Positions 1-8,264 are shown, numbered from the stretch's first letter. The stretch is 64,000 nucleotides of DNA from SFWF01 sp045537915 (GCA_045537915.1 JAZSQK010000011.1:62001-126000), one strand, 5' to 3'. The notes: generated from the sequence alone by a model not told the origin. Numbers and translations are program-made.

Positions 1-821
1 GTTTTCCCCTTACCTCTCCCGAAATCTCTGCCGAGGTCGGCGGAGCCTTGCTTTCGGCCTTTAATCATCTGCGGGTAGATGTTCATAACCCCGATATAAT
101 AATAACGGTTGAGATAAGAGATTATGCGGCATATATAAGAGCAGGACAGCTTCACGGCGCAGGCGGCCTTCCTGTCGGAACGGCAGGACAGGCGGCGATA
201 CTTATCTCGGGCGGAATAGACAGTCCCGTTGCGGCCTGGACAATGGCAAAAAGAGGACTGCGTCTTAATGCGATACATTTTGCAAGTCCCCCTTACACCA
301 GTATCCGTGCCGAACAGAAGGTTAAAACGCTTCTGTCTAAGGTTGCCGCCTACAGCGGCGGTATAAATCTCGCTATAGTCCCCTTTACCGAAATTCAGGA
401 GGAGATAGCAAAGAACTGTCCCGAAGAATATTTTACCCTTATTATGCGCCGTATGATGATGAGAATTGCCGAGCGAATAGCCCGTCACAAGCACTGCGGA
501 GCGCTGATTACGGGAGAAAGTTTAGGACAGGTCGCAAGTCAGACTCTTGCCGCCATCGCCTGTACAGATGCTGTAACAGGTATTCCTGTTTTGCGTCCGC
601 TTATAGGCAGTGATAAGGAGGAAATTATCACGGTTTCAAGAAGGATAGACACCTTTGAAACCTCCTGTCTGCCTTATGAGGATTGTTGTACGGTCTTTAC
701 GCCAAAACATCCTAAAACAAAACCCACCCTTGAGCTTTGTGAAATTGCCGAATCCAAGCTTGACGTTGAGGAGCTTATCCAAAAGGCTATAGAAAATACA
801 GAATACAGCATTATTTACTGA
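1..821 (+). CDS. thiI: tRNA 4-thiouridine synthetase ThiI (5' end missing)
   Basis: ThiI transfers sulfur to uridine-8 of tRNA and in many bacteria also serves thiamine thiazole synthesis. The reading frame is open from base 3, so the start lies outside the window; an internal TTG at 48 is not the real start. The visible part begins in the THUMP domain (TSPEISAEVGGALL) and runs into the PP-loop ATPase domain with the ATP-binding motif ISGGIDSPVA. It ends shortly after the Cys-containing segment SCLPYEDCCTVFTPKHP. There is no C-terminal rhodanese domain, as in the short ThiI form common in Firmicutes and archaea. The next gene starts 19 bases downstream, so the two are probably cotranscribed. 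Confidence 0.95.
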   Translation, partial: FPLTSPEISAEVGGALLSAFNHLRVDVHNPDIIITVEIRDYAAYIRAGQLHGAGGLPVGTAGQAAILISGGIDSPVAAWTMAKRGLRLNAIHFASPPYTSIRAEQKVKTLLSKVAAYSGGINLAIVPFTEIQEEIAKNCPEEYFTLIMRRMMMRIAERIARHKHCGALITGESLGQVASQTLAAIACTDAVTGIPVLRPLIGSDKEEIITVSRRIDTFETSCLPYEDCCTVFTPKHPKTKPTLELCEIAESKLDVEELIQKAIENTEYSIIY

Positions 822-840
822 TACTGAAACGGAGAATACA

Positions 841-3279
841 ATGAACGCAGAAATTATTTGTGTAGCGTCCGACAGTCTCTCGGACGAACAGATCAACTCA
901 GCATCCTCATATATTTCTAAAAAACTGTTTGAGTTGGGCCACCGAACGACATATCAAACTGTCTCCTCACCTTTAAGCGAGGAGGTCAGAAGACATGTTT
1001 CGCAAGGTCTTGACCGCAGTAATATTTTAATTATCGTCGGCGGTATTGATTCGGATACAAATGCTGTAGCAAAGAATGCCGTTGCTATTGTTACGGGTAT
1101 TCCTCTTGTAACTTCCGACATATCTCTTAAATATATAAATGAGTATTGCAAGGAAAACGGTATAGAGCCTGATGCAAGGTTATTATCCGCCGCTATCACT
1201 CTTAAAAACTCACAAATATTCAAAAACGAACTTGGCCTTTCTTTAGGTATAGCAGCAGAGTATAACTCTAAAAAAATTCTGCTTCTCCCTTCTGATAAGG
1301 ATCAGCTTGTCAGAATGTTTGAAAGGTATGTAGCGCCTGTGCTTGACACAAATAATGTTATTTCGCAGTCAAATGAAACGGAAAAAACCGTTCAGTGTGA
1401 AGTCGTAGAACTGCTTATCGATAAAAATCTTACCGTTTCAACCGCAGAGTCCTGCACAGGCGGTATGGTTTCGGAGCTGTTAACCGAGGTTCCTAATTCA
1501 TCAAAGGTCTTTGAATACGGAATTTCGGCATATTCAAACCGCATCAAAACAGAGGTTTTGTCGGTACCTCAGTTTTTGATAAACGTCCACAGTGCAATAA
1601 GCAAAGAAGTTGCGGTCAGCATGGCTGAAAATGTACGCAAAATAAGCGGATCAGACCTCGGTATCGGTATCACAGGTAATGCCGGACCCGCCGCCAGTGA
1701 AGGCAAGCCTGTAGGTCTGGTTTTTGTTGCTCTCGCAGATAAAAAGGACCATTGGGTTGAAGAACTAAACCTTTCTGACAGCATGAGCCGTGATGAAATC
1801 CGTCACTTTGCCGCAATCAAAGCGCTTGATATGATAAAGCAGTATGCGGCAGCCTTTTCTTCAGATACTACCGAAGAATCAATCAATACAGAAGAAGCCT
1901 GGACCGATTTCGAGGAATCAAGCGACACCTCTGTAGCAGACAACCAAAATGATTTCGCCTTTATTTATGATAGAACCTTTGACGAGGAAGAAATTTCGGA
2001 TATAAATGATGAAACCGAGCGTGATTATGAATTTGTTCGTAAAAGATTTTCCCTGCCTCCCGCCGTTTCAGAGTTCTTTTTGAAGTTCTCCAAATCATTA
2101 AGACCTAAAAATACGGGCAAGACTAAAAAATTAGCTATAAAGGTATGCTTTTTTGTATCACTTTTATGTCTTATAGTTTCTTCTTCTGTGCTCATTTATC
2201 ACTTTGTCAGCGATAATCAGCAACGGAATATAATAGCCGATGCTCAGTCAACCTGGAGCTTTACCGAAGAAACAGGCGAGGATGAGGTTTACACTGCTTT
2301 TGATCCGTTTAAGGATAACGAGGATATCAGAGGTTGGCTAACCATACCCGGAACCGATGTTAACCATCCCGTTTATCAAACTACCGATAATGACTATTAT
2401 CTTAACCATAATATGAATAAGGAGCCCAGCCGTTACGGCGCCATATTCTTTGACTACCGCTCTTCTGTCACTAAGGAGTCTCCTTCGCAAAATGTTACAA
2501 TCTATGGTCATAATATGAAGGACGGTTCGATGTTCGGAACCCTTAAAAGATATAAAAATCTTAACTTCTACAAGCAAAATCCTATGTTTACCCTTACAAA
2601 GCTAAAGGAACAAAATACCTATAAAATATTTTCTGTTATGATAATGAATGCTACGGCGGCAGACGATAACGGTTATCTTTATAATTTTACAATGCCGACC
2701 TTCTCAAGCCAACAGGAGTTCCTTTCATGGATAGCAGAGGCAAGAGAACGTTCACTTATAAACACAACTGTAGATGTTATTGAAAACGACCAGATAGTTA
2801 CGCTTGTTACCTGTGTTAATGATTTTGATAATGCAAGACTGGTAATTATGGCAAGAAAGCTCCGTGCAAATGAAGAACCTCTCGTTTCTGTAGCAGATGC
2901 CGAGCTTAATCCAAACCCGAGATACCCTCAGGCCTGGTATGACAGCAAGAATCTGAGCGGATATACCTCTTCTAAAGAGCTTACCGACACATCTTCTTCC
3001 ACAGAGGATCAAAGTTCAGCTGACCCTTCAGCTTCGCAAGAGGCAGTTTCATCGGATATAGCGTCCTCTTCACAAGGCTCGGTCCCAACACAGACCACCC
3101 CTTCGCAAACATCCTCTGTGACAACCTCTTCGACCGTGCAGACATCTTCAGCAGAGCAGACATCTTCGGCGCCGACTGTTGAGTCGTCGGAGCAAAGCTC
3201 AACTACAGAACCAAGTTCATCACAAGAGGTCACGTCATCAGAGCAAACCGAGTCAACCGAATCTAATTCTAACGCATAA
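841..3279 (+). CDS. CinA-like / class B sortase fusion protein, membrane anchored
   Basis: An 812-residue protein with two normally separate parts. Residues 1-170 resemble a degenerate MoaB/CinA N-terminal fold (ILIIVGGIDSDTNAVAKNA). Residues 180-340 match the CinA C-terminal nicotinamide-nucleotide amidase domain (TAESCTGGMVSELL; GIGITGNAGP). An acidic linker follows, then one membrane segment at about 431-455. Residues 480-680 form a class B sortase with catalytic His557 (YGHNMKDG), Cys658 in TLVTC, and Arg666. The tail from about 695 is almost pure Ser/Thr/Glu/Gln. There is no signal peptide, so the amidase should be cytoplasmic and the sortase extracellular. GGAG lies upstream of the ATG. 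The domain calls are solid; the functional link between the halves is unknown. Confidence 0.88.
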   Translation: MNAEIICVASDSLSDEQINSASSYISKKLFELGHRTTYQTVSSPLSEEVRRHVSQGLDRSNILIIVGGIDSDTNAVAKNAVAIVTGIPLVTSDISLKYINEYCKENGIEPDARLLSAAITLKNSQIFKNELGLSLGIAAEYNSKKILLLPSDKDQLVRMFERYVAPVLDTNNVISQSNETEKTVQCEVVELLIDKNLTVSTAESCTGGMVSELLTEVPNSSKVFEYGISAYSNRIKTEVLSVPQFLINVHSAISKEVAVSMAENVRKISGSDLGIGITGNAGPAASEGKPVGLVFVALADKKDHWVEELNLSDSMSRDEIRHFAAIKALDMIKQYAAAFSSDTTEESINTEEAWTDFEESSDTSVADNQNDFAFIYDRTFDEEEISDINDETERDYEFVRKRFSLPPAVSEFFLKFSKSLRPKNTGKTKKLAIKVCFFVSLLCLIVSSSVLIYHFVSDNQQRNIIADAQSTWSFTEETGEDEVYTAFDPFKDNEDIRGWLTIPGTDVNHPVYQTTDNDYYLNHNMNKEPSRYGAIFFDYRSSVTKESPSQNVTIYGHNMKDGSMFGTLKRYKNLNFYKQNPMFTLTKLKEQNTYKIFSVMIMNATAADDNGYLYNFTMPTFSSQQEFLSWIAEARERSLINTTVDVIENDQIVTLVTCVNDFDNARLVIMARKLRANEEPLVSVADAELNPNPRYPQAWYDSKNLSGYTSSKELTDTSSSTEDQSSADPSASQEAVSSDIASSSQGSVPTQTTPSQTSSVTTSSTVQTSSAEQTSSAPTVESSEQSSTTEPSSSQEVTSSEQTESTESNSNA

Positions 3280-3298
3280 ATTTTGGGAGGTTATAATT

Positions 3299-4342
3299 AT
3301 GATATCTAATTTGAAGGTCGACATTATTTATTATAAGACCTCCAGTGATTTTGAACTTGAATTCAATCTCAGCGGCTGTTGCCGTATGAGAATTTTCAAG
3401 GATAAGGTAGACTCTCCCAAAATGCTCGTAAATACATTGGCAAGAGATGTCTCAAGAAGCAGAATTATCATATTGGTTACCGATCTTATCGGCGATAAAA
3501 ACGGGGTTGAAATTGTAAGCGGCGCAATCGGCTACAATTACGAGCCTGTTGATAAACTCGCACACTCTATTAAGTCGGGAGATAATATCAAAGCACCCAA
3601 AGGCGCTCTACCGCTCGTATCAAAGACAGGACAGTACGGCGGCTGCATAATAGAATGCGGAAAGCAGTCGATTATTATGGTGTCCTCCGACCGTCCTTTA
3701 CGCCATGAGGTTATGAGAACCTATATTCATCAGTATATTTTCGATATAAATCAGGTCGAAGCATATAATGAGCGGCTTCGGCATGAAAGCTCAAGCAACC
3801 CGATTATTGAGGGTTCAAATATTCTGAGCTCTGCCCGTCAGGATTTAAGCAGTCACACCTCTCAGCCTAACGATTTTAAAGCCGAAGAGTCGGAGATTAA
3901 TGATGAGGATACGACAGAAGAAAATTGCACAGAGCAAGAGAATGCTCAAAGCATTGCCGAGCAGGAGGAACCCAGTAACTTTGAAACGGCAGAAGAAGAC
4001 AATGTCTCCGATGATACCGATCAAGAGCCTATAGAACAGGAGCCGCAGTCGGAGCAGAACGAAGATGATGATGTTATCCGCAGTAGCTCCGAAGGGTTTG
4101 TTGCGATGCTTTCCAACATTAACGACTCTGATACACACTCTGAAGAAGCATCGAACATCAACCGAAATATAAGAAGAAGGCCGAAGGGAGCAAATATTGC
4201 CCTGCTTATCATTACAATATTCTTGCTCATTTGCTTTGGACTTCTGGCATATTACTTTGTATATGTGCCCATTATAACAGGCGGAGAGTTGCCAAATGAT
4301 TTTGTAAGAATAATCTCGGAGGTAATAAGTTGGAACACATAG
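3299..4342 (+). CDS. uncharacterised protein, CinA-N-like head, acidic linker, C-terminal membrane anchor
   Basis: A 347-residue protein of no recognised family. The start is the ATG at 3299, preceded by GGGAGG; an open frame reaching back to 3179 lies inside the preceding gene and is rejected. Residues 1-150 look globular. The stretch SRSRIIILVTDLIGDKNGVE resembles the corresponding strand-loop of the CinA-like head in the preceding gene, which suggests a diverged copy of the same fold (inference). Residues 165-290 are a low-complexity Glu/Asp/Ser/Gln linker. A basic patch (RNIRRRPKG) precedes one membrane helix at about 297-325. The layout is soluble head, long acidic linker, then membrane anchor. 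It lies 19 bases after the sortase fusion and overlaps the next gene, so it belongs to the same operon. Confidence 0.7.
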   Translation: MISNLKVDIIYYKTSSDFELEFNLSGCCRMRIFKDKVDSPKMLVNTLARDVSRSRIIILVTDLIGDKNGVEIVSGAIGYNYEPVDKLAHSIKSGDNIKAPKGALPLVSKTGQYGGCIIECGKQSIIMVSSDRPLRHEVMRTYIHQYIFDINQVEAYNERLRHESSSNPIIEGSNILSSARQDLSSHTSQPNDFKAEESEINDEDTTEENCTEQENAQSIAEQEEPSNFETAEEDNVSDDTDQEPIEQEPQSEQNEDDDVIRSSSEGFVAMLSNINDSDTHSEEASNINRNIRRRPKGANIALLIITIFLLICFGLLAYYFVYVPIITGGELPNDFVRIISEVISWNT

Positions 4343-4830
4343 TAGAAGCAATAACGGAATTTTTCAGGTCAAAGATATCGGCAGAGGTAATAATATTTAT
4401 TGTATCAATGTTACCTGTCTTGGAGCTGCGAGGCGGTCTTATCGCCGCAAGTCTTTTAGGGGTTGAATGGTATATTGCTTTTCCGATATGCGTAATTGCA
4501 AATATGTTGCCGATACCATTTGTTCTGCTCTTTATCAGAAGGGTGTTTGATTTTATCAAGAGAACCAATTTTCTATGGCTTGCAAGGATAGTAACAAAGC
4601 TTGATGAACGTGCCGAGCGCAAAAGTCAGAAGGTTGAGGCTACAAGCGCATGGGGACTCTTTCTTTTTGTAGGGATTCCCCTTCCCGGCACAGGAGCGTG
4701 GACCGGCGCTCTTGTAGCAAACGCCCTGAATGTAAAATTTAAGCGCTCTATATGGATAATTACTTTAGGTGTTATAGCAGCCGGACTTATAACCTCATTT
4801 GTAGCTTACGTAATTCCAATGTTGTTCTGA
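4330..4830 (+). CDS. small multidrug export family membrane protein (COG2426)
   Basis: A 166-residue integral membrane protein of the small multidrug-export family. Family landmarks are MLPVLELRGGLIAAS near residue 27 and GIPLPGTGAWTGALVAN near 112, with about four hydrophobic segments. The start is a TTG at 4330 with GGAGG just upstream, overlapping the end of the previous gene by 13 bases, which implies translational coupling. The substrate is not known, and the family name rests on weak experimental support. A terminator hairpin follows 20 bases after the stop. Confidence 0.85.
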   Translation: MEHIVEAITEFFRSKISAEVIIFIVSMLPVLELRGGLIAASLLGVEWYIAFPICVIANMLPIPFVLLFIRRVFDFIKRTNFLWLARIVTKLDERAERKSQKVEATSAWGLFLFVGIPLPGTGAWTGALVANALNVKFKRSIWIITLGVIAAGLITSFVAYVIPMLF

Positions 4831-4849
4831 CCTAATGTATAAATTAAAA

Positions 4850-4886
4850 ACCGTTCAAGCATTTTTACAGCTTGGACGGTTATTTT
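4850..4886 (+). terminator. rho-independent terminator after the cinA-sortase operon
   Basis: Arms 4850-4860 and 4870-4880 (ACCGTTCAAGC / GCTTGGACGGT, one G-U pair) enclose a 9-base loop and are followed by TATTTTAT. Confidence 0.8.
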
Positions 4887-5120
4887 ATAGCTATATATGA
4901 GTGAACACTTCTGATGTGACTGCAGTAAAGGTCATCCTTGTCTATAGTGACGGTCGCAAACTGACAGAAGGATTGTCATTAAAACAATTCCTCAGTCAAA
5001 ACCTTTTGTTTTGGTTTCCTTTACACAAGTGAACCACCGCTGCGGTGGGATTGCTTACCGGCAAAAGCCTCTTTGGAACCACACGCTTAGCGTGTGGTTT
5101 TCACTATACAAAAACCAAAA
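4887..5120. other. hairpin-rich intergenic spacer
   Basis: This non-coding stretch contains two near-perfect hairpins: CCACCG/CGGTGG at 5034-5048 (3-base loop) and AACCACACGC/GCGTGTGGTT at 5077-5099 (TTA loop). CCTTTTG-TTTTGGTTT at 5002-5017 can also pair with AAAACCAAAAGG at 5111-5122, which could close the two hairpins into one larger structure in front of the terminator. There is no convincing reading frame; the frame at 5011-5229 is dominated by these repeats. Confidence 0.5.
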
Positions 5121-5145
5121 GGCTCCGAAAATACGGAGCCTTTTT
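5121..5145. terminator. bidirectional rho-independent terminator
   Basis: GGCTCCG (5121-5127) and CGGAGCC (5134-5140) pair around AAAATA. TTTTT follows on the plus strand and TTTTGGTTTTT on the minus strand, where it lies just past the stop codon of the lipoprotein gene. Confidence 0.85.
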
Positions 5146-5163
5146 ATAGGTATTTTGAGGATA

Positions 5164-5595
5164 TTATACCGGAATGGTCCAGCCTTCTTTAGGAACAGAA
5201 GAAGTTACCTTGCTGGAGCTTTCGGTTGAACTGGTTCCTCCTATAGAAGATACCTCTTCAGTGGATGAAGTTTCTTCTCTAGAAGAAGTAGTTACGATTG
5301 AAGAACTGTTAACTGTTGTTGAAGAACTGTTAACCGTTGTTGAAGAAGAAACTGAAGAGCTTTCACCAGGAACTACAATCTCGGGAGTGACATTTTCCTG
5401 AAAGAGGCTTTCAAGCTTTTCAAGTTCTGAAGATGTTAAATTCTCATCTTCATTATCCAAAACAGACACGGTAGACTGTGTGGGAGCATACGAGCTTGTA
5501 TCGTCATTATTGTCATTGTTCTTCTTTTTGCCGCAAGCGACAAGAGACAGTACAATTAAAAGAGCAATCAGCACCAGTAAAAGCTTATTCTTCAT
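5164..5595 (-). CDS. Ser/Thr-rich lipoprotein of unknown function
   Basis: A 143-residue predicted lipoprotein. The ATG at 5595 gives an ideal signal peptide: MKNK, a Leu/Val/Ile-rich core, then the lipobox LVAC with lipidated Cys near residue 21. A TTG 18 bases upstream is possible but not needed. After GKKKNNDNND the rest is low-complexity Ser/Thr/Val/Glu. A 7-residue unit (TTVNSSS type) is encoded by a 21-bp tandem repeat at 5300-5341. No enzymatic domain is visible. It is the last gene of a three-gene minus-strand set with the small acidic protein and the cohesin-like protein. A spacer or surface tether is plausible, but the function is unknown. Confidence 0.75.
   Translation of the reverse strand: MKNKLLLVLIALLIVLSLVACGKKKNNDNNDDTSSYAPTQSTVSVLDNEDENLTSSELEKLESLFQENVTPEIVVPGESSSVSSSTTVNSSSTTVNSSSIVTTSSREETSSTEEVSSIGGTSSTESSSKVTSSVPKEGWTIPV
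5300..5341. repeat. 21-bp direct tandem repeat (2 copies)
   Basis: Two adjacent copies (5300-5320 and 5321-5341) differ at a single base and stay in frame with the lipoprotein gene, adding one 7-residue Ser/Thr unit. A third, degenerate copy follows. Confidence 0.8.
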
Positions 5596-5628
5596 AATTA
5601 TTTTATTCTCCAACCTTTAATTTTAGAA

Positions 5629-5778
5629 TTAGTCGCCTGCCGGATCCTTATAATCGTCTAAATTATCACCATCGTCGTAGAGGCCGCTACCATCGACAAA
5701 TACAGATTCGGCCAAAATGTCGTCAAGAGCAGATAAAAGGGTAAGCTCTACCTCTGCCTCTGAAAATATTTTCTTCAT
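5629..5778 (-). CDS. small acidic protein, 49 residues
   Basis: A short gene easily missed by length cut-offs. It starts ATG at 5778 with a strong GGAGGAG eight bases upstream, and the reading begins MKKIFSEAEVELTLLSALDD. The second half is very acidic (YDDGDNLDDYKD) and it stops with TAA at 5629. It lies 15 bases after the cohesin-like gene and 33 bases before the lipoprotein gene, on the same strand. There is no signal peptide or membrane segment. The strong ribosome site and the position between two exported proteins support a real gene. Function unknown; an anchor, chaperone or regulatory peptide for the neighbouring secreted protein is conceivable. Confidence 0.7.
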   Translation of the reverse strand: MKKIFSEAEVELTLLSALDDILAESVFVDGSGLYDDGDNLDDYKDPAGD

Positions 5779-5793
5779 AAAGCAATCTCCTCC

Positions 5794-6984
5794 TTATTCA
5801 GCAATATCTAAGGTACACAGATAATACCAATAATAATTAGCTACAAACATAGAAGTAAGTCTGCTATGTTCATCATTAAACGACGAAACACCTAGGAAAT
5901 TTTTCATAGTAGTTGTGGTCGGATATTCTTTATCGTACTCTGTAAGTGCATCAATATAAGCCTGTTGGGCATCAGTTCTTGATGCTTCATCAATGTTCTT
6001 ATAAGCAGTGTAAGCATCTAACATTAACTTTGTATTTGCTTTTAAGGCACCGTTGAAGGATTTGCTGGAATAGCCTGCTACTACTCTACCATCTTCATTA
6101 TTGTTACTATAGTAAACAACGGTATTATCATCATAACGAACATACGCTCTTGCAGAAACCCTTATACCCTTGATAGCATTAAGGTCATCACTTGCAGTAC
6201 CGTTAAGCTGTGCAAAAAACAACTCAGGAACTGTAATAGACTGCTGACCTTCCGCAGGAAGTTTGCGTGCTACAACAAGACCTTTTTCGTTGTTAGCTAT
6301 CATATCGTAGGTGAGTTCTCTGTCACCAAGTCTCTGTGTGAACATCATAAGAACGCCGAACTCAACTGCATTTTTGTCCTGGGGAAGATAAGTCTTGTCA
6401 ACATTAACAGCAAAACGAAGATCCTGCTGATCAAATGTAACTGTAGCACCATACTTCAACTGAGCGCCCATAACCTTAACTGCATTGGGAACTGCATTAA
6501 CAGCTACGTTAAGAGAAGCCACTGTCTGAACGGCAGTACCGGTCTTGTTAGAACCCTTTGCAGTAATTGTAAAGGTCTGATTAGATGAAGTAGCAACGGT
6601 TGCAGTATCAAAGGTAATTGTGAACCAATCTGAACCTGTGTCGTTTCCTGCAAGGCCGACATACTTAATTACTCCTGCGGTTTCGGTGTTAACAACCTCT
6701 GCAGCATTTCCGTTTCCGTTAGCGGTAAATGCGTCGGTAAGAGTAACTACCGGATTTGAGAACATATCTTTATTGTATGTAATTGTTCCCTCAACACCGC
6801 CGACTACCTGTGTTGCATCAGAAAGAGATACTGTTACCTCAAACTTTGAGCCACTTGTAACCTGTGTTCTTTTGCTGGAAAGCTTCATAATCGGGCTTTC
6901 CTCTGCCGATGAAACGATACCCACTACGCCAAGAAGCATAACGAGAGTCACAACAACGGCAATGATTTTTGTGAATTTGCTCAT
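5794..6984 (-). CDS. secreted cohesin-like domain protein
   Basis: A 396-residue exported protein. The N-terminus (MSKFTK, hydrophobic core, IVSSAEE) is a Sec signal peptide cut near residue 26. Residues 35-165 have the beta-sandwich pattern of cohesin domains: KFEVTVSLSDATQVVGGVEG, TYNKDMF, then VIKYVGLAG and FTITFDTATV. The C-terminal half, about 170-396, is not a family I know; it is rich in aromatic residues, with no catalytic signature and no sorting motif at the end. The ATG at 6984 has AGGAGGA upstream. In cellulosome bacteria cohesins bind dockerins, but isolated cohesin-like domains occur widely in gut Clostridia, so scaffolding is only a possibility. Confidence 0.75.
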   Translation of the reverse strand: MSKFTKIIAVVVTLVMLLGVVGIVSSAEESPIMKLSSKRTQVTSGSKFEVTVSLSDATQVVGGVEGTITYNKDMFSNPVVTLTDAFTANGNGNAAEVVNTETAGVIKYVGLAGNDTGSDWFTITFDTATVATSSNQTFTITAKGSNKTGTAVQTVASLNVAVNAVPNAVKVMGAQLKYGATVTFDQQDLRFAVNVDKTYLPQDKNAVEFGVLMMFTQRLGDRELTYDMIANNEKGLVVARKLPAEGQQSITVPELFFAQLNGTASDDLNAIKGIRVSARAYVRYDDNTVVYYSNNNEDGRVVAGYSSKSFNGALKANTKLMLDAYTAYKNIDEASRTDAQQAYIDALTEYDKEYPTTTTMKNFLGVSSFNDEHSRLTSMFVANYYWYYLCTLDIAE

Positions 6985-7020
6985 GTGATTTCCTCCTATA
7001 CCTTAAATATATTTAACACT

Positions 7021-7088
7021 TTATCCACAATGGGATAAGAAGTTGAACAACGCCTTTATAAGCCCTTTTCCTAAAAAGGGATATAAAG
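7021..7088 (-). promoter_or_regulatory. structured 5' leader of the cohesin-like gene
   Basis: Two hairpins lie in the roughly 118-base leader: a long one with arms 7054-7069 and 7074-7088 (CTTTATAAGCCCTTTT against AAAAGGGATATAAAG, one bulge) and a short one TTATCC/GGATAA at 7021-7038. A stabilising leader is likely; no known riboswitch is recognised. Confidence 0.4.
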
Positions 7089-7109
7089 ACACTATTCTTT
7101 TTCTATTGC

Positions 7110-7138
7110 ATTTTATCACAACGCAATAGAAATTTCAA
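7110..7138 (-). promoter_or_regulatory. sigma-A promoter for the cohesin-like gene
   Basis: Read on the minus strand: TTGAAA (7138-7133), 17 bases, TAAAAT (7115-7110). The -10 box overlaps a 10-bp inverted repeat (TTTCTATTGC 7100-7109 / GCAATAGAAA 7123-7132), a possible operator. Confidence 0.65.
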
Positions 7139-7278
7139 GTGGTTTTATTAAAAAATTTTTGCTTTTTCCAAAACTACGGTATTTTTGTTTGGTTTTACAA
7201 AAACATGTAGCAAAATTTGTTGAATTTGTCTTTTGCTGCGGACCTCTATTTTAATTTTTTTCATTTTTTCTCTCGCCA

Positions 7279-7308
7279 TTGACTGCAAGGACATATTTAT
7301 GGTAAACT
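7279..7308 (+). promoter_or_regulatory. probable cysK promoter
   Basis: TTGACT (7279-7284), an 18-base spacer and TAAACT (7303-7308), about 40 bases ahead of the cysK start. Confidence 0.5.
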
Positions 7309-7349
7309 ATATGTATTCAGATACAATTTAATGAGTATAGGTGCGTATT

Positions 7350-8264
7350 ATGAAAGTTTTAAAAAACATTACCGAGTTGGTCGGTAACACCCCGATAATT
7401 AAGCTTGAAAGAGCCCCCGACTGCGTTGCGGATATATACGCCAAGCTTGAGTTTTTAAGCCTTACAGGCTCTATCAAGGACAGAGCGGCGCTTTCTATGA
7501 TAAGGACTGCCGAGGCGAAGGGCAAAATCAAGCCGGGCGACACTCTTATTGAACCGACCTCGGGGAATACAGGAATAGGCCTTGCAGCATTAGGCAGGGC
7601 TTTAGGGTACAATGTTGTAATTGTTATGCCAGATACTATGTCTGCCGAACGAATAAAGCTTATTGAAGCCTACGGCGCAAGTGTTGTTCTGACCGACGGT
7701 AAAAAGGGTATGTCGGGAGCAATTGAAAAGGCAGAACAAATCGCAGAGGAATGTGGCGGATTTATCACGGGTCAGTTTACAAACCCCGCAAACCCCAAGG
7801 CACACTTTGAAACCACAGGTCCTGAAATATGGAGGGACACCGACGGTAAGGTGGATGTGCTTATCAGTGGAGTAGGCACGGGCGGAACGATAAGCGGCAC
7901 GGGAGAATATTTGAAATCCAAAAAGAGTGACATTAAAATAATAGGTGTTGAGCCTGCCTCCTCCCCTGTTCTCTCGGGCGGAGAAAAGGGGGCGCATAAA
8001 ATTCAGGGCATTGGCGCAGGGTTTGTTCCTGAAGTCCTTAATATCGACATTTATGACGAGATAATCAAGGTAGCCGACGAGGATGCATACGAACAAGGAC
8101 GGTATCTCGCTAAAAGCTGCGGACTTTTAGTCGGAATCTCCTCGGGTGCCGCTTATAAGGCGGCTCTGGATGTTGCCAAAAGACCTGAAAACAAGGGTAA
8201 AAATATTGTTGTTATATTTGCAGATTCGGGCTCCAGATACCTCTCAACCGAAGGATATTATTAA
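7350..8264 (+). CDS. cysK: cysteine synthase (O-acetylserine sulfhydrylase)
   Basis: A PLP enzyme that makes cysteine from O-acetylserine and sulfide. The ATG at 7350 gives 304 residues and begins at the family start MKVLKNITELVGNTP; AGGTG lies 7 bases upstream, so the GTG at 7341 is less likely. The PLP lysine is Lys43 in TGSIKDRA. The substrate loop TSGNTGIGLA, the phosphate-binding GTGGTISGTGEYLK and the C-terminal DSGSRYLS are present. The segment before the lysine reads EFLSLTGSIKDR where most CysK proteins have FNPGGSVKDR. The gene stands alone, without cysE, between a minus-strand operon and the catabolic operon, and ends at a strong terminator. Confidence 0.93.
   Translation: MKVLKNITELVGNTPIIKLERAPDCVADIYAKLEFLSLTGSIKDRAALSMIRTAEAKGKIKPGDTLIEPTSGNTGIGLAALGRALGYNVVIVMPDTMSAERIKLIEAYGASVVLTDGKKGMSGAIEKAEQIAEECGGFITGQFTNPANPKAHFETTGPEIWRDTDGKVDVLISGVGTGGTISGTGEYLKSKKSDIKIIGVEPASSPVLSGGEKGAHKIQGIGAGFVPEVLNIDIYDEIIKVADEDAYEQGRYLAKSCGLLVGISSGAAYKAALDVAKRPENKGKNIVVIFADSGSRYLSTEGYY

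Noticed and set aside
3179..3298. In-frame extension upstream of the ATG at 3299
   Set aside because: It lies inside the Ser/Thr-rich end of the preceding gene and lacks a ribosome site, while GGGAGG directly precedes the ATG at 3299.
5011..5229. Plus-strand open frame across the hairpin spacer
   Set aside because: No ribosome site or recognisable protein; it is driven by inverted repeats and a terminator.
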